Assembly: GCA_000720995.1 (NCBI GenBank)
Contig: JOEL01000046.1
Span: 1-51,232, forward strand
Reading direction: 5' to 3'
Source of the DNA: Streptomyces celluloflavus
GTDB lineage: Bacteria > Actinomycetota > Actinomycetes > Streptomycetales > Streptomycetaceae
DNA length: 51,232 nt
Below the pieces are notes generated by a model. The model was not told where the DNA came from. It saw only the letters and a program-made list of their open reading frames with translations, and did not search any database. The position numbers and the translations under genes were made by a program. Shown here one piece after another: positions 1-8,813 of the stretch. Within the stretch, counting starts at the first letter, position 1. Every line of letters begins with the position of its first letter.

Positions 1-53
1 GCTGCAAGGAGAGAGGCGGGTGGGGGGGAGGGGGCAGAGGGGGCGGGCGGCGG

Positions 54-1019
54 TCAGCGCACCGGGACGTACCCGAGCCGTTTGTCGACGACGTTGCGCA
101 GGGGCTGCCCGGCCGCCCACCGGTCGAAGTTGTCCTGGAACTGCTCGGCGAGCGCGGTCCGCCAGCCCTGGGTGTCGCCGCTCATGTGCGGCGAGACGAT
201 CAGATGCGGTACGTCCCACAGCGGGCTGTCCGCGGGCAGCGGCTCCCGCTCGAAGACGTCCAGCGCCGCCGCGGCGATCCGCCATCCGCGCAACGCCGCG
301 ACCAGGTCCTCCTCGACGACCAGCGGGCCGCGCCCGACGTTGACGAAGCGGGCCGTGGGCTTCATCCGGGCGAACTCCGCCCGGCCGAAGAGCCCGCGGG
401 TCGTCCCGGTCAGCGGCGCCGCGCAGATCACCCAGTCCGCGGGGCCCAGCAGACCGTGCAGCGCCTCGGTGGGGTGCACCCGGCCGAACTCCGGGTCCGC
501 CGTCCGCTCCCGGCGGCCGACCAGCTCGACCGCGACACCCAGCGCCTTCAGGGTGTTGCCGATGGCCCGCCCGATGGGGCCCGAGCCGACCACGACCGCG
601 CGGGTGCCGGCCAGCCGCAGCGTCTCGCGGTGCTGCCAGCGCCGCTGGCGCTGCAACTCCCAGCTGCCGTGGAAATCCTTCGCCATGGCGATCACCAGAC
701 CGGCGACGTACTCGGCGATCGGCTGCTCGTAGATGCCCCGCGCGTTGGTCACCACGGTGTCGTCGGCGATCAGCGCCGGACCCAGCACCCGGTCCACGCC
801 GGCGCTCGCGGTGTGCACCCACCGGGGCCGCGGACCGTGCTCGGGCCACGCCCGGCGGACCACGTCGGAGGTGAAGTCCCAGACCAACAGCACGTCGGCG
901 GAGGGGAGTCGGGAGGCGAGGGACGCCTCGTCGGTGAAGCGCACCCGGGCCCGGCCGGTGAGCCGGTCCAGCTTCGGCGGCGGGTCGGAACCGAGGACGA
1001 GAACAGTGCTATCGGACAT
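54..1019 (-). CDS. D-2-hydroxyacid dehydrogenase
   Basis: NAD(P)-dependent reduction of a 2-keto acid to the D-2-hydroxy acid, or the reverse, in the cytoplasm; the substrate cannot be read from the sequence. The 321-aa product has the family's two-domain layout. The Rossmann motif GSGPIG lies near residue 146, followed by NVGRGPLV, DVFEREPLP and the late SPHMSG stretch that carries the catalytic His. The length is normal for the family. The ATG at 1019 starts divergently from the maleate-isomerase-like gene at 1222, so the 200-bp gap probably holds both promoters. Its placement suggests it acts in the same pathway as the three plus-strand genes that follow, but that is inference. Confidence 0.85.
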   Translation of the reverse strand: MSDSTVLVLGSDPPPKLDRLTGRARVRFTDEASLASRLPSADVLLVWDFTSDVVRRAWPEHGPRPRWVHTASAGVDRVLGPALIADDTVVTNARGIYEQPIAEYVAGLVIAMAKDFHGSWELQRQRRWQHRETLRLAGTRAVVVGSGPIGRAIGNTLKALGVAVELVGRRERTADPEFGRVHPTEALHGLLGPADWVICAAPLTGTTRGLFGRAEFARMKPTARFVNVGRGPLVVEEDLVAALRGWRIAAAALDVFEREPLPADSPLWDVPHLIVSPHMSGDTQGWRTALAEQFQDNFDRWAAGQPLRNVVDKRLGYVPVR

Positions 1020-1091
1020 GAGCCAGAAACCGTTCCGAAACGTCTGCCCCTTTCACTGAAGGGGCGCCGAAAGATGCCTGAGATGCGAGGA

Positions 1092-1121
1092 TTGACCACG
1101 CTAAGAAGTCGTATCTACCGT
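1092..1121 (+). promoter_or_regulatory. candidate promoter for the maleate-isomerase-like operon
   Basis: A TTGACC hexamer (1092-1097) is followed after 18 nt by TACCGT (1116-1121), a good match to a vegetative actinomycete promoter pointing to the gene at 1222. TTGAC here and GTCAA at 1122-1126 also form a loose inverted repeat around it. Two hairpins flank it: GCCCCTT/AAGGGGC (1046-1065) and ACGGCCAC/GTGGCCGT with a TGGT loop (1175-1194). The second sits in the leader, where it could affect translation. Confidence 0.4.
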
Positions 1122-1221
1122 GTCAACAACGGCTCTGTCCCGACGTCCCGGCTTGCACCGGCTGTACCACATACACGGCCACTGGTGTGGCCGTCAGCCC
1201 TCCGTTCTCCTAGGGGCCTAC

Positions 1222-2154
1222 ATGGACGTCTCCTTTCTGGGAGGCCCGCAGCCTCAGCTCGGAGTGGGCGTGGTCGCCCCCTTCGACTTCGCACTCGACC
1301 GCGAGCTGTGGCGCTGGGTTCCCGACGATGTGTCCCTCCACCTCACCCGGACTCCCTTCGTGCCCGTCGAGGTCGGCCTCGACCTGGCCAGGCTGGTCAG
1401 CGAGCACGAGACCCTGCATGCCGCCGTCCAGGCGCTGCATGCGGTATCCCCGCAGGTCATCGCCTATGTCTGCACCTCCGGCAGCTTCGTCTCCGGGATC
1501 GCGGGCGAACGGGCCATCTGCGCCGCCATGACCCGGGCGGGGACGGTGCCCGCCCTCACCACCTCGGGCGCCCTGGTCGAAGCGCTGCGCGAGACCGGCG
1601 CCCGGCGCGTCGCCGTGGTGACGCCCTACACCAAATCCGTCACCGACTCCCTGGAGGACTTCCTCGGCGAGGCGGGCATCACGGTCACCGGCCGCGCCTA
1701 CCTCGGACTGACCCGGCACATCTGGAAGGTGTCCTACCGCGATGTCGTCGACATGGCCCGTGCGGCGGCGGTCGGCGCGGCCGACGCGCTCTTCCTCAGC
1801 TGTACGAACCTGCCGACGTACGACGTCATCCCGCAGCTGGAGGCCGAGCTGCGGATGCCGGTGCTCTCCGCCAACCAGGTCACCATGTGGGCCGCGCTGC
1901 GCGCCATCGGCGCCGCCGCGGTAGGGCCGTACCAGGCGCTGCTCGACCCGGTGGCGCGGCGCGGACCGGCCGCGATGTCCGGACCGGCCGCGGTGCCCGG
2001 ACAGGGTGGCGGGACGCCGGACGGAACGCCGCGGGCCGACCCCGGGGCCGCCGCCCTCGCGGTCCCGCCGGCGCCGCCCGACACCGAGTGGGGCGACGGC
2101 CTCGATCCGCCGCCCCGTCTGCCCGAGGGCCCCGCCCCCCGGCCGCCGGGCTGA
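1222..2154 (+). CDS. maleate isomerase / Asp-Glu racemase superfamily protein
   Basis: Predicted cytoplasmic isomerase, racemase or decarboxylase of the maleate isomerase/arylmalonate decarboxylase branch. The 310-aa product carries both cysteines expected of a two-cysteine enzyme: C84 in CTSGSF and C194 in SCTNLPT. The last 75 residues or so are a Pro/Gly/Ala-rich tail without obvious fold. I chose ATG 1222 because the protein then begins directly at the conserved domain and AGGGG lies 5 nt upstream; an in-frame start at 1120 would add an unconserved leader. It is followed by a paralog at 2277, separated by a strong palindrome. Confidence 0.75.
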   Translation: MDVSFLGGPQPQLGVGVVAPFDFALDRELWRWVPDDVSLHLTRTPFVPVEVGLDLARLVSEHETLHAAVQALHAVSPQVIAYVCTSGSFVSGIAGERAICAAMTRAGTVPALTTSGALVEALRETGARRVAVVTPYTKSVTDSLEDFLGEAGITVTGRAYLGLTRHIWKVSYRDVVDMARAAAVGAADALFLSCTNLPTYDVIPQLEAELRMPVLSANQVTMWAALRAIGAAAVGPYQALLDPVARRGPAAMSGPAAVPGQGGGTPDGTPRADPGAAALAVPPAPPDTEWGDGLDPPPRLPEGPAPRPPG

Positions 2155-2175
2155 GCGCGGCCCGGAGATCCCACC

Positions 2176-2219
2176 GGGTGGCCGGGGCCGGCGGTGCGCA
2201 CCGCCGGCCCCGGCCACCC
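2176..2219 (+). terminator. perfect 44-nt palindrome between two paralogs
   Basis: A 22-bp arm (2176-2197) is followed with no spacer by its exact reverse complement (2198-2219); the centre reads GGTGCGCACC. It lies 21 nt after the stop of the first isomerase-like gene and 57 nt before the second. It could attenuate or terminate transcription between them, or stabilise an upstream mRNA. There is no U-tract, as usual in this genus. Confidence 0.6.
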
Positions 2220-2276
2220 CGGCCGCGGTGCGGCCCCTGCCGCGGCCCCGCCGCCGTATCCGCGAAGGAGACCCGT

Positions 2277-3026
2277 ATGGCATCGGTCGGCTTCCTCTAC
2301 CCCGGCCACTCCGCCGAGGACGACTACCCCCGGCTCGAAGCGCTGCTGGGCGGCACGGTCCGCCTGCCGCTGGTCCACACCGACATCGGCGAGGACGCCC
2401 ACCGGGTGGCCGCGCTACGGGAGATGGGCGCCGCCGGACGGCTCGCCGCGGGCGTCGCCGAGCTCCGGGAACGCGGCGCCCAGGCGGTCGTCTGGGCCTG
2501 CACCAGCGCCAGTTTCGTCTTCGGCCCGGACGGCGCCCGCGCACAGGTCAGGGAGCTGTCCGCCGCCGCGGGACTGCCCGCCTCCAGCACCTCCTTCGCC
2601 TTCGCGCACGCCGTCACCGCGCTCGGCGCCCGGCGGGTCGCGATCGCCGCCACCTACCCCGCCGACGTCGCCGAGCACTTCCACACGTTCCTGAAAGCCG
2701 CCGGTACGGACGTGGTCGCCACCCGCGGCAGCGGCATCCTCACCGCCGCCGAGGTCGGCACCTGGGACCGCGCACAGGTGCTGCGGCTGGCCCGCGCCGG
2801 GGACCACCCGGACGCCGAGGCGGTCCTGCTCCCCGATACCGCCCTGCACACCGCGGAGCTGCTGCCCGCCCTCGAAGCGGCGCTCGGCAAACCGGTGCTC
2901 ACCGCCAATCAGGTCACGGTCTGGGAGGGGCTCCGCCTCCTCGGCCGCGAGATCGCCTGCCCGGCACTCGGCACCCTCTTCACCCGGAGCGCACCGGCCC
3001 GCCGACCCGCGGACCACGGAGCCTGA
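2277..3026 (+). CDS. maleate isomerase-like paralog with one catalytic Cys replaced by Asp
   Basis: A 249-aa member of the same family as the upstream gene, without the low-complexity tail. It keeps the first cysteine (C75 in CTSASF). At the position of the second cysteine it has Asp187 in LLPDTALHT, where the neighbour has FLSCTNLPT. The usual two-base mechanism therefore cannot operate as in racemases or maleate isomerase. It may have a different reaction, or act as a partner subunit. The start is firm: GAAGGAG precedes the ATG by 6 nt. The stop at 3026 is 86 nt before the monooxygenase gene. Confidence 0.75.
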   Translation: MASVGFLYPGHSAEDDYPRLEALLGGTVRLPLVHTDIGEDAHRVAALREMGAAGRLAAGVAELRERGAQAVVWACTSASFVFGPDGARAQVRELSAAAGLPASSTSFAFAHAVTALGARRVAIAATYPADVAEHFHTFLKAAGTDVVATRGSGILTAAEVGTWDRAQVLRLARAGDHPDAEAVLLPDTALHTAELLPALEAALGKPVLTANQVTVWEGLRLLGREIACPALGTLFTRSAPARRPADHGA

Positions 3027-3051
3027 CCGCGCGGCGCGCCACCCCGGGAAT

Positions 3052-3072
3052 AACCGGAGAAGAGCTCCGGTT
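3052..3072. promoter_or_regulatory. inverted repeat upstream of the LLM monooxygenase
   Basis: AACCGGAG (3052-3059) and CTCCGGTT (3065-3072) form a perfect 8-bp inverted repeat around AAGAG. It lies 40 nt before the GTG start at 3113, where either an operator or a leader hairpin would sit. Confidence 0.35.
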
Positions 3073-3112
3073 ACCCTGCTCGCAGACCAGCGACGCGAGG
3101 AGGACCCGTACC

Positions 3113-4243
3113 GTGAGCGGCGAAGACGAGACCCGGGGCGACGACGAGATCCGGGGCACGGCCAGGGGCACCGCACCCGTCCCGCTGTCCGTACTCGACC
3201 TGGTGACGGTCGGCGCGGGCAGTACCGCGGCGGACGCGGTGCGCACCGCCGTCGGCATCGCCCGCACGGCCGAGCGCCGCGGCTTCCACCGCTACTGGGT
3301 CGCCGAACACCACTCCATGCCCGGCGTCGCCTCCTCCTCGCCCGCGGTGCTGCTCGCCCACCTCGCCGCGCACACGGCGACGATCCGGCTCGGCTCCGGC
3401 GGCGTCATGCTGCCCAACCACGCGCCGCTGGTGATCGCTGAGCAGTTCGGGACGCTGGAGGCGATGGCCCCCGGCCGCGTCGACCTGGGCCTGGGCCGCG
3501 CCCCGGGCACCGACGGCGCCACCGCCACCGCGCTGCGCCGCACCGCGCCGGGCCGGCCGGGCGCCCCCGCCCCGCACGAGGGCGCGGACGAATTCCCGCA
3601 GCAACTGGCCGAATTGACCCGCTTCCTCGACGGCACTTTCCCCGACGGCCACCCCTACGCCCGGATCCACGCGGTCCCCGGCCCGGTCCAGGGCACCTCG
3701 CCCGGCGGTGTGCAGTCCGCGCACCGGCCGCCCCTGTGGCTGCTCGGCTCCTCCGGCTTCAGCGCCCGGCTGGCCGGTTCGCTCGGCCTGCCGTTCGCCT
3801 TCGCGCACCACTTCTCCGCCGCCAACACCGTCCCCGCCCTCGACCTCTACCGGGCGTCCTTCCGCCCCTCCGAGGTGCTGGCCGCGCCCTACGCCCTGAT
3901 CGGCGTCTCGGCGCTGGCCGCCGAGGACGAGCGGGAGGCCCGCCGGCAGGTCCTGACCGGCGCGCTCTCCATGATCCGGCTGCGCACCGGCCGCCCCGGC
4001 CTGATCCCCACCCCGGAGGAGGCCGCGGCCCACCACTTCAGCGCGGTGGAACGCGACTTCGTCGACGGCTGGCTCGGCAATGTCGTCCACGGCACCCCGG
4101 ACGCGGTCCGCCAGGGCCTGGACGACCTCGTCAAGCGCACCGGCGCCGACGAGCTGATGATCACCGCCAACGCCCACGGCGCCCCGGCCCGGCTCCGCTC
4201 GTACGAGCTGATCGCCGACGCCTACGGGCTGCCGCAGGGCTGA
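3113..4243 (+). CDS. LLM-class flavin-dependent oxidoreductase
   Basis: Bacterial luciferase-like monooxygenase that would use reduced flavin and O2 on an unknown small organic substrate in the cytoplasm. The 376-aa product starts with a short charged leader, then shows the family pattern: SVLDLVTVG, the [12 protein letters not shown] strand, [13 protein letters not shown], and the [12 protein letters not shown] loop, ending in a family C-terminal helix region. The frame is open far upstream; I chose GTG 3113 because GAGGAGG precedes it by 9 nt. It is the last gene of the plus-strand set and converges on the GGDEF-EAL gene. Confidence 0.85.
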   Translation: MSGEDETRGDDEIRGTARGTAPVPLSVLDLVTVGAGSTAADAVRTAVGIARTAERRGFHRYWVAEHHSMPGVASSSPAVLLAHLAAHTATIRLGSGGVMLPNHAPLVIAEQFGTLEAMAPGRVDLGLGRAPGTDGATATALRRTAPGRPGAPAPHEGADEFPQQLAELTRFLDGTFPDGHPYARIHAVPGPVQGTSPGGVQSAHRPPLWLLGSSGFSARLAGSLGLPFAFAHHFSAANTVPALDLYRASFRPSEVLAAPYALIGVSALAAEDEREARRQVLTGALSMIRLRTGRPGLIPTPEEAAAHHFSAVERDFVDGWLGNVVHGTPDAVRQGLDDLVKRTGADELMITANAHGAPARLRSYELIADAYGLPQG

Positions 4244-4273
4244 CGCGGGGCCGACGGTCCGGGGGCCTGTACG

Positions 4274-4304
4274 CCGGCCGGCTGCCGACCCGGGTGCCGG
4301 CCGG
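4274..4304. terminator. bidirectional terminator between convergent genes
   Basis: CCGGCCGGC (4274-4282) pairs perfectly with GCCGGCCGG (4296-4304) across a 13-nt loop, between the stop of the monooxygenase (4243) and the stop of the GGDEF-EAL gene (4305). Confidence 0.5.
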
Positions 4305-6251
4305 TCAGCGGCCGGTGCGGCGGCCCGCGTCGAGCAGCTCCGCGACCCGGTCGGGGGCGACCGGACGGGAGTAGAGCCAGCCCTGGCCGGTGTCACAGCC
4401 GATCCGGCGCAGCCGCTCGGCCTGCTCCGCGCTCTCCACGCACTCCGCGGTGACCGTCAGCCCGAGCCGGTGCGCCAGCGCGACCAGGGCCTCCACGATC
4501 ATCTCGTCCGCCGGATTGGGATGCTCCGGCGAGCGGAAACCGTGCACGAAGGACCCGTCCAGCTTCAGCACGGACACCGGGAGGCGGCTGAGGTAGGCGA
4601 GGTTGGAGTAACCGGTGCCGAAGTCGTCGATGGCGATCCGTACGCCCATATCGCTGAGCGCCTGGAGGGCCTGGAGCGGCCGGCCCGCCGAACCCATCAC
4701 CGCGGACTCGGTCAGCTCCAGCTGGAGCAGCCGCGCCGGCAGCCCCGACTCGGCCAGGATGCCGGCCACGTCCGCGACCAGATCCGAGTCCCACACCTGG
4801 CGTACGGCCACATTGACGCTGACGAACAGCGGCTGGCCGCCGGGGTGCGCCAGCTGCCAGGCGCGTGCCTGATGGCAGGCGCGCGCCAGGACCCAGCGGC
4901 CCAGTTCGACGATCGCGCCGTTCTCCTCCGCCAGCGCGATGAACCGATTCGGCGAGAGCGTCCCGAACTGCGGATGGCGCCAGCGCACCAGCGCCTCGAC
5001 GCCCTGTGCCCGCCCGTCGTCCAGCCCGACCAGCGGCTGGTATTCGAGCATGAACTCGCCGCGGTCCACGGCCGGCCGCAGCGTGCTGGACAGCGCCTGC
5101 CGGGTCATCCGGTGGGCGTTGCGCTCCGGGTCGAAGAGCGTCCAGCGGGCCTTGCCGTCCTCCTTGGCCCAGAACAGCGTGGTGTCCGCGGCCTGCATCA
5201 GACCGGTCGCCGTGGTGCCGGCGGCGGCCCGCTCCACCACACCGATGCTCGCCGAGACCGACAGTCGCTGCCCGGCCAGGTCGAACGGCCGCTGGAGCGC
5301 GTCCAGGACGCACTGCGCCAGCTCGGCCAGCTGATCGGTGCCGGTGGAGTCCTCCACCAGGAGCGCGAACTCGTCGCCGCCCAGCCGCGCCACCAGACGG
5401 CCCCGGCCGGGGTTCGTCCCGCGCTCCGCGGCGGCGTCCGCGCAGTGCGTCAGCCGCTGCGCCACCGCGCTCAGCAGCCGGTCGCCGACGCGGTGCCCGA
5501 GGGTGTCGTTGACGGCCTTGAAACCGTCCAGGTCGAGATAGCAGAGCCCGATCCGGCCCGTACCGGCCGACTCGAAGGCGGCCGCCTCCAGCGCGGCGGA
5601 GAGCCGTTCGAAGAACAGCGCGCGGTTGGGCAGCCGGGTCACCGGATCGTGCATCTGGAGGTGCCGCAGCCGGGCCAGCAGATCGTGCCGGTCGCTGATG
5701 TCCACCACCGACAGCAGTGCCCGCTCCGCACCGGCCAGCGGTTCGACGGTCACCTCCACCCAGCGGGAGTGCCCGTCGGGGCGGGTCAGGCGGCGGGTGC
5801 AGCGCAGCCGCTCGCCGCGGCCGCACAGCACTTCGCGGTACGCGCTCCACACCCGCGGGTCCGCGCCGAGGTCGGTGAGGTCCGCGGCGGTGGCGTCGAC
5901 CAGGTCGTCGGGGTCGGCGCCGAGCAGTTCGCCGAGAGCGGGGTTGGCGGCGAGGACCAGACCGTCGCGGTCGAGGAGCGCCATCGCCAGGTGGGCGGAG
6001 TGAAAGGCGGTGCGGTAGTCGCCGAGCGAGGCGGCCGTCCGCTCGCGAGGCGCCGTGTCGGTGCAGTGGACGGTCCGGGCGCACGGCCGGCCGCCGGATT
6101 CCTTGGTCGTGCCATCACGCTCCGTCACTGAAGGAAGCGTCGCTCCGGGCGCGCGGCCCGTGCTGTCGGGGTGTCCGCTCACTGCTCGCTCCCGCATGGC
6201 GCTTGTCTCGTGCTGGAGGGGGGATCTCGCGCTGGAAAGTGTGGCGATCAT
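4305..6251 (-). CDS. PAS-GGDEF-EAL cyclic di-GMP turnover protein
   Basis: Cytoplasmic 648-aa protein that would make and/or break down cyclic di-GMP, the signal that controls BldD and development in Streptomyces. After a disordered N-terminus of about 75 residues comes a PAS/PAC domain (about 75-200), then GGDEF (about 205-375) with an intact LGGDEF signature and DLDGFK. The EAL domain (about 390-645) has EALVRW, DDFGTGYS and TAECVES. Both catalytic signatures are intact, so it could be bifunctional. No membrane segment is visible. The start is uncertain: neither ATG 6251 nor ATG 6197 has a strong ribosome site. It is monocistronic and divergent from the M6 peptidase. Confidence 0.9.
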   Translation of the reverse strand: MIATLSSARSPLQHETSAMRERAVSGHPDSTGRAPGATLPSVTERDGTTKESGGRPCARTVHCTDTAPRERTAASLGDYRTAFHSAHLAMALLDRDGLVLAANPALGELLGADPDDLVDATAADLTDLGADPRVWSAYREVLCGRGERLRCTRRLTRPDGHSRWVEVTVEPLAGAERALLSVVDISDRHDLLARLRHLQMHDPVTRLPNRALFFERLSAALEAAAFESAGTGRIGLCYLDLDGFKAVNDTLGHRVGDRLLSAVAQRLTHCADAAAERGTNPGRGRLVARLGGDEFALLVEDSTGTDQLAELAQCVLDALQRPFDLAGQRLSVSASIGVVERAAAGTTATGLMQAADTTLFWAKEDGKARWTLFDPERNAHRMTRQALSSTLRPAVDRGEFMLEYQPLVGLDDGRAQGVEALVRWRHPQFGTLSPNRFIALAEENGAIVELGRWVLARACHQARAWQLAHPGGQPLFVSVNVAVRQVWDSDLVADVAGILAESGLPARLLQLELTESAVMGSAGRPLQALQALSDMGVRIAIDDFGTGYSNLAYLSRLPVSVLKLDGSFVHGFRSPEHPNPADEMIVEALVALAHRLGLTVTAECVESAEQAERLRRIGCDTGQGWLYSRPVAPDRVAELLDAGRRTGR

Positions 6252-6489
6252 AGAGGCTGCCGCAACGGCCGAGCCAGCGACGCAGCCGTGATCATCAGCA
6301 CGCGTGACGGAACTTCAGCCATTTCTGCCCGGCTCTGTTCGCGTAGATTGCCCCGTTGGTCGTTTGTGACTTTCCGTAATGGTGTGGGGGTGTCCGGCGG
6401 TCACTCGTCCGGGCGCCGGTAGCAGGGCGAAGAGCGGTAAATCGGCACAGGGTGGGTGGGGCATCCCGATTTCCTCCCTGGAGGCCGAT

Positions 6490-7734
6490 GTGCCGTGCAT
6501 CCGGACACCCGACGGGGTGGTGGAACGCCGACGGCTGCGCCGCCTCGCGGCCGTCGCCACCTCCCTGAGCGCGATGGTCGCGACCTCCGTCGGCGCCGGG
6601 CCCGCCACCGCCTCCGCACCCGCCCTGCGCTGCGCGCTGGGCCGCACGGACGTCCACCACTCCGAGGGCCTCGCCAGCTGGAACGGCGCCTATCCGCGCC
6701 CCGACCACCCGCTCGACGCCGTGATGATCTTCCTGTCCTTCCCGGACGCCCGCCCCGCCCTCACTCCGCGGAAGCTGTCCGCGGACTACTTCCCCGCGAC
6801 CACCCGCTTCTTCGACCGCGCCTCGTACGGGAAGTTCCGGCTCCGGCCACACATCCAGGAGAAATGGGTACGGATGCCGCACTCCTCCCGCAGTTACGGC
6901 ATACGCCGCGACTGGGACCCCGGCCGCCGTACGGCCTATCTCCACGACGCGGTCGCCGCCGCGGCTCCCTCGGTCGACTTCAGCCGCTACGACCTGGTCT
7001 ATCTCGTCGCCGACCCCGGCGCCCCGGGCGTCGACTCGGACGCCACCAAGGTCGTCAACCTCGACCAGCCGATACACGTCGGCCACGCCGATCTGCGCCG
7101 GTTCGTCACCGTCTTCGAGCAGAGCCCGCCGGACCGCAACGTCCTCGCCCACGAGACCGGGCACGTCTTCGACCTGCCGGACCTCTACCACCGGCCGCAG
7201 AGCGGCAAGGGCGACTGGGACACCTACGTGGGCGACTGGGACCTCATGGGCAGCCAGTTCGGCCTGGCGCCGGAACCCTTCGCCTGGCACAAGTGGAAGC
7301 TCGGCTGGATCGACGACCGCCAGGTCGACTGCGCCGAGCCGAGCGCCTCCTCCGTGCACTCGCTGCGGCCCCTGTCCGCTCCCATGGAACCGGGCGACGA
7401 GCGCCGGTCGCGGCTGCTGGTGGTCCGCACCGGACCCGGCAGCGCCCTCGCCGTCGAGGCGCGCGACGCGACCGGTAACGACCGCTCCCTGTGCAAGGAG
7501 GGTGTCCTGGTCTACCGGGTCCGCAACGACACCGCCTCGGGGGCCGGCGCCGTACAGGTCCTCGACGGCCACCCCGGCACCGAGGCGTGCCGCGGCACCT
7601 CCGTCTACCCGCCGCTCGCGGACGCGCCACTGGGCGTGGGGGAGAGCCTGAACGTCGCCCAGGACGGCATCCGGATCCAGGTCGAGGGGCGGACGGTTGA
7701 CGGGGACTGGTCGGTCAAGGTGGGGCGCGGATGA
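6490..7734 (+). CDS. secreted M6-family metallopeptidase
   Basis: Predicted secreted zinc protease of the immune-inhibitor-A-like M6 family, 414 aa from GTG 6490, which has GGAG 6 nt upstream. A basic n-region (RRRLRRL), a hydrophobic core and an Ala-rich end near ATASA form a signal peptide of about 50 residues. The zinc motif is HETGH followed by VFDLPDLY, the M6 form of HExxH plus a downstream ligand, and WDLMG serves as Met-turn. Four cysteines in the C-terminal half suit an extracellular protein. The protein lacks the large C-terminal extensions of Bacillus InhA. Substrate is unknown. Confidence 0.8.
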   Translation: MPCIRTPDGVVERRRLRRLAAVATSLSAMVATSVGAGPATASAPALRCALGRTDVHHSEGLASWNGAYPRPDHPLDAVMIFLSFPDARPALTPRKLSADYFPATTRFFDRASYGKFRLRPHIQEKWVRMPHSSRSYGIRRDWDPGRRTAYLHDAVAAAAPSVDFSRYDLVYLVADPGAPGVDSDATKVVNLDQPIHVGHADLRRFVTVFEQSPPDRNVLAHETGHVFDLPDLYHRPQSGKGDWDTYVGDWDLMGSQFGLAPEPFAWHKWKLGWIDDRQVDCAEPSASSVHSLRPLSAPMEPGDERRSRLLVVRTGPGSALAVEARDATGNDRSLCKEGVLVYRVRNDTASGAGAVQVLDGHPGTEACRGTSVYPPLADAPLGVGESLNVAQDGIRIQVEGRTVDGDWSVKVGRG

Positions 7735-7810
7735 CGGGCCCGGCGTGGCGGACACCGGCGGCGCGGGGACGCCGGCGGCGTGGCGGACACCGGCCGTGCG
7801 ACGGGTACGA

Positions 7811-7840
7811 CGAAGGCCCCCACCGTGGTGGGGGCCTTCG
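7811..7840. terminator. bidirectional terminator, M6 peptidase / tRNA-Lys
   Basis: CGAAGGCCCCCACC (7811-7824) and its exact reverse complement (7827-7840) form a 14-bp inverted repeat separated only by GT. It lies between the peptidase stop and the 3' end of tRNA-Lys and can serve both. Confidence 0.75.
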
Positions 7841-7848
7841 ACTGTCTG

Positions 7849-7922
7849 TGCGCCGCCAGGGACTCGAACCCCGGACCCGCTGATTAAGAGTCAGCTGCTC
7901 TAACCAACTGAGCTAGCGGCGC
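7849..7922 (-). tRNA. tRNA-Lys (anticodon CTT)
   Basis: The minus strand folds into a complete cloverleaf. The 7-bp acceptor stem is GCGCCGC/GCGGCGC, the D-arm begins TAGCTCAGTTGG, and the anticodon stem GCTGA/TCAGC encloses the loop CTCTTAA, so the anticodon is CTT (codon AAG). The T-arm contains GGTTCGAGTCC. The discriminator is A and CCA is not encoded. Confidence 0.97.
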
Positions 7923-7978
7923 CTGCTGACGGGTGAAACATTAGCACCCGGACCGGGGAGGGCAAAAATCGGTTTGTC

Positions 7979-8626
7979 TCAGCGAGCGGACAGGGCCGAA
8001 ACGGGCCGCTGCGGGGCGCTGTCGGCACCGGCCCCGGCCTCGGCACCGGCCTCGGCCCCGTGCCCGGTGGCGGCCGCCGCGCGGGCGGCACGGACACAGG
8101 CCCACAGCAGGATGTCCGGGCCGGGCAGCCAGGGGATGCGGACGTCCGGCGCCACCAGCCAGCGGGAGCCGGCCGGGGCGTCGGCGGCGCCCTGGTCCGC
8201 ACCGTCCGCCGCGCCCCGTGGATACAGCGGCGGGACGGTCACCGCGTCGCCGCTGCCGTGACACAGCAGCGGCGGGACGGCGGCGGCCCACTCCTCCCAG
8301 GCGAGCAGCGCGGGCAGTCGCTGCGCGGTCCCGGGGGCCGCGAACAGCAGGATCCGGCCGCGGTGCGCCGCCACCGGGCCGGAACCGGGACCGGCGGACC
8401 ATAACCGGTCCACCATCCGGCGCCCGAAGAGCGCCGGGGCGTTGATCACGTCGAAGGCGGTACCGCACGGCAGCACGCTCGGCGCGGCCGGCCGCGCGGC
8501 CCACAGGGCGTGCACACTGCGCGGGTAGGGGCTGGCGGAGGCGAGCCAGTCGGCGCCGGCGAGGGTCACGTAGGACGCGGTGGGAAAGGCAAGGGTGCGG
8601 GGAGTGTCGGGCAGCCAGTCGCTCAT
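7979..8626 (-). CDS. conserved actinobacterial protein, possibly primase/polymerase N-domain-like
   Basis: A 215-aa soluble protein. It contains GTAFDVINAP, a central AAHRGRILLF segment and a late WLVAPD...PWLPGPD stretch. This spacing resembles proteins annotated in Streptomyces as bifunctional DNA primase/polymerase N-terminal domains, but I cannot see a catalytic triad and treat the link as weak. The last 35 residues are Ala-rich repeats such as GAEAGAEAGAGA. Upstream of the ATG the minus strand reads TAGACC followed by six bases, which fits a leaderless transcript. Function unknown. Confidence 0.6.
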   Translation of the reverse strand: MSDWLPDTPRTLAFPTASYVTLAGADWLASASPYPRSVHALWAARPAAPSVLPCGTAFDVINAPALFGRRMVDRLWSAGPGSGPVAAHRGRILLFAAPGTAQRLPALLAWEEWAAAVPPLLCHGSGDAVTVPPLYPRGAADGADQGAADAPAGSRWLVAPDVRIPWLPGPDILLWACVRAARAAAATGHGAEAGAEAGAGADSAPQRPVSALSAR

Positions 8627-8813
8627 GGGACAGGTCTACCGATACGACGCGAGCCGATTCCGCTGATTGCCGGAAACCGGGACAGGGCGGGCCGGTAAGG
8701 GGTATCTTCCGCGCCCCGCATATGCCAAGAACCCATGGCCGTGGACCATGAGCTCTCGCGGGACATATGAGGCGCGCGGTGTGCAGGGCCGGGCCCCGGC
8801 CCGCCCCGGTTGC

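Noticed and set aside
186-3026. A 946-codon plus-strand frame running from antisense of the dehydrogenase into the second isomerase gene
   Set aside because: Only the part from 2277 is protein-like; the rest is the shadow of other genes in GC-rich DNA.
7697-7903. Plus-strand frame ending PPGTRTPDPLIKSQLL
   Set aside because: Well-known false translation of a tRNA gene on the other strand.
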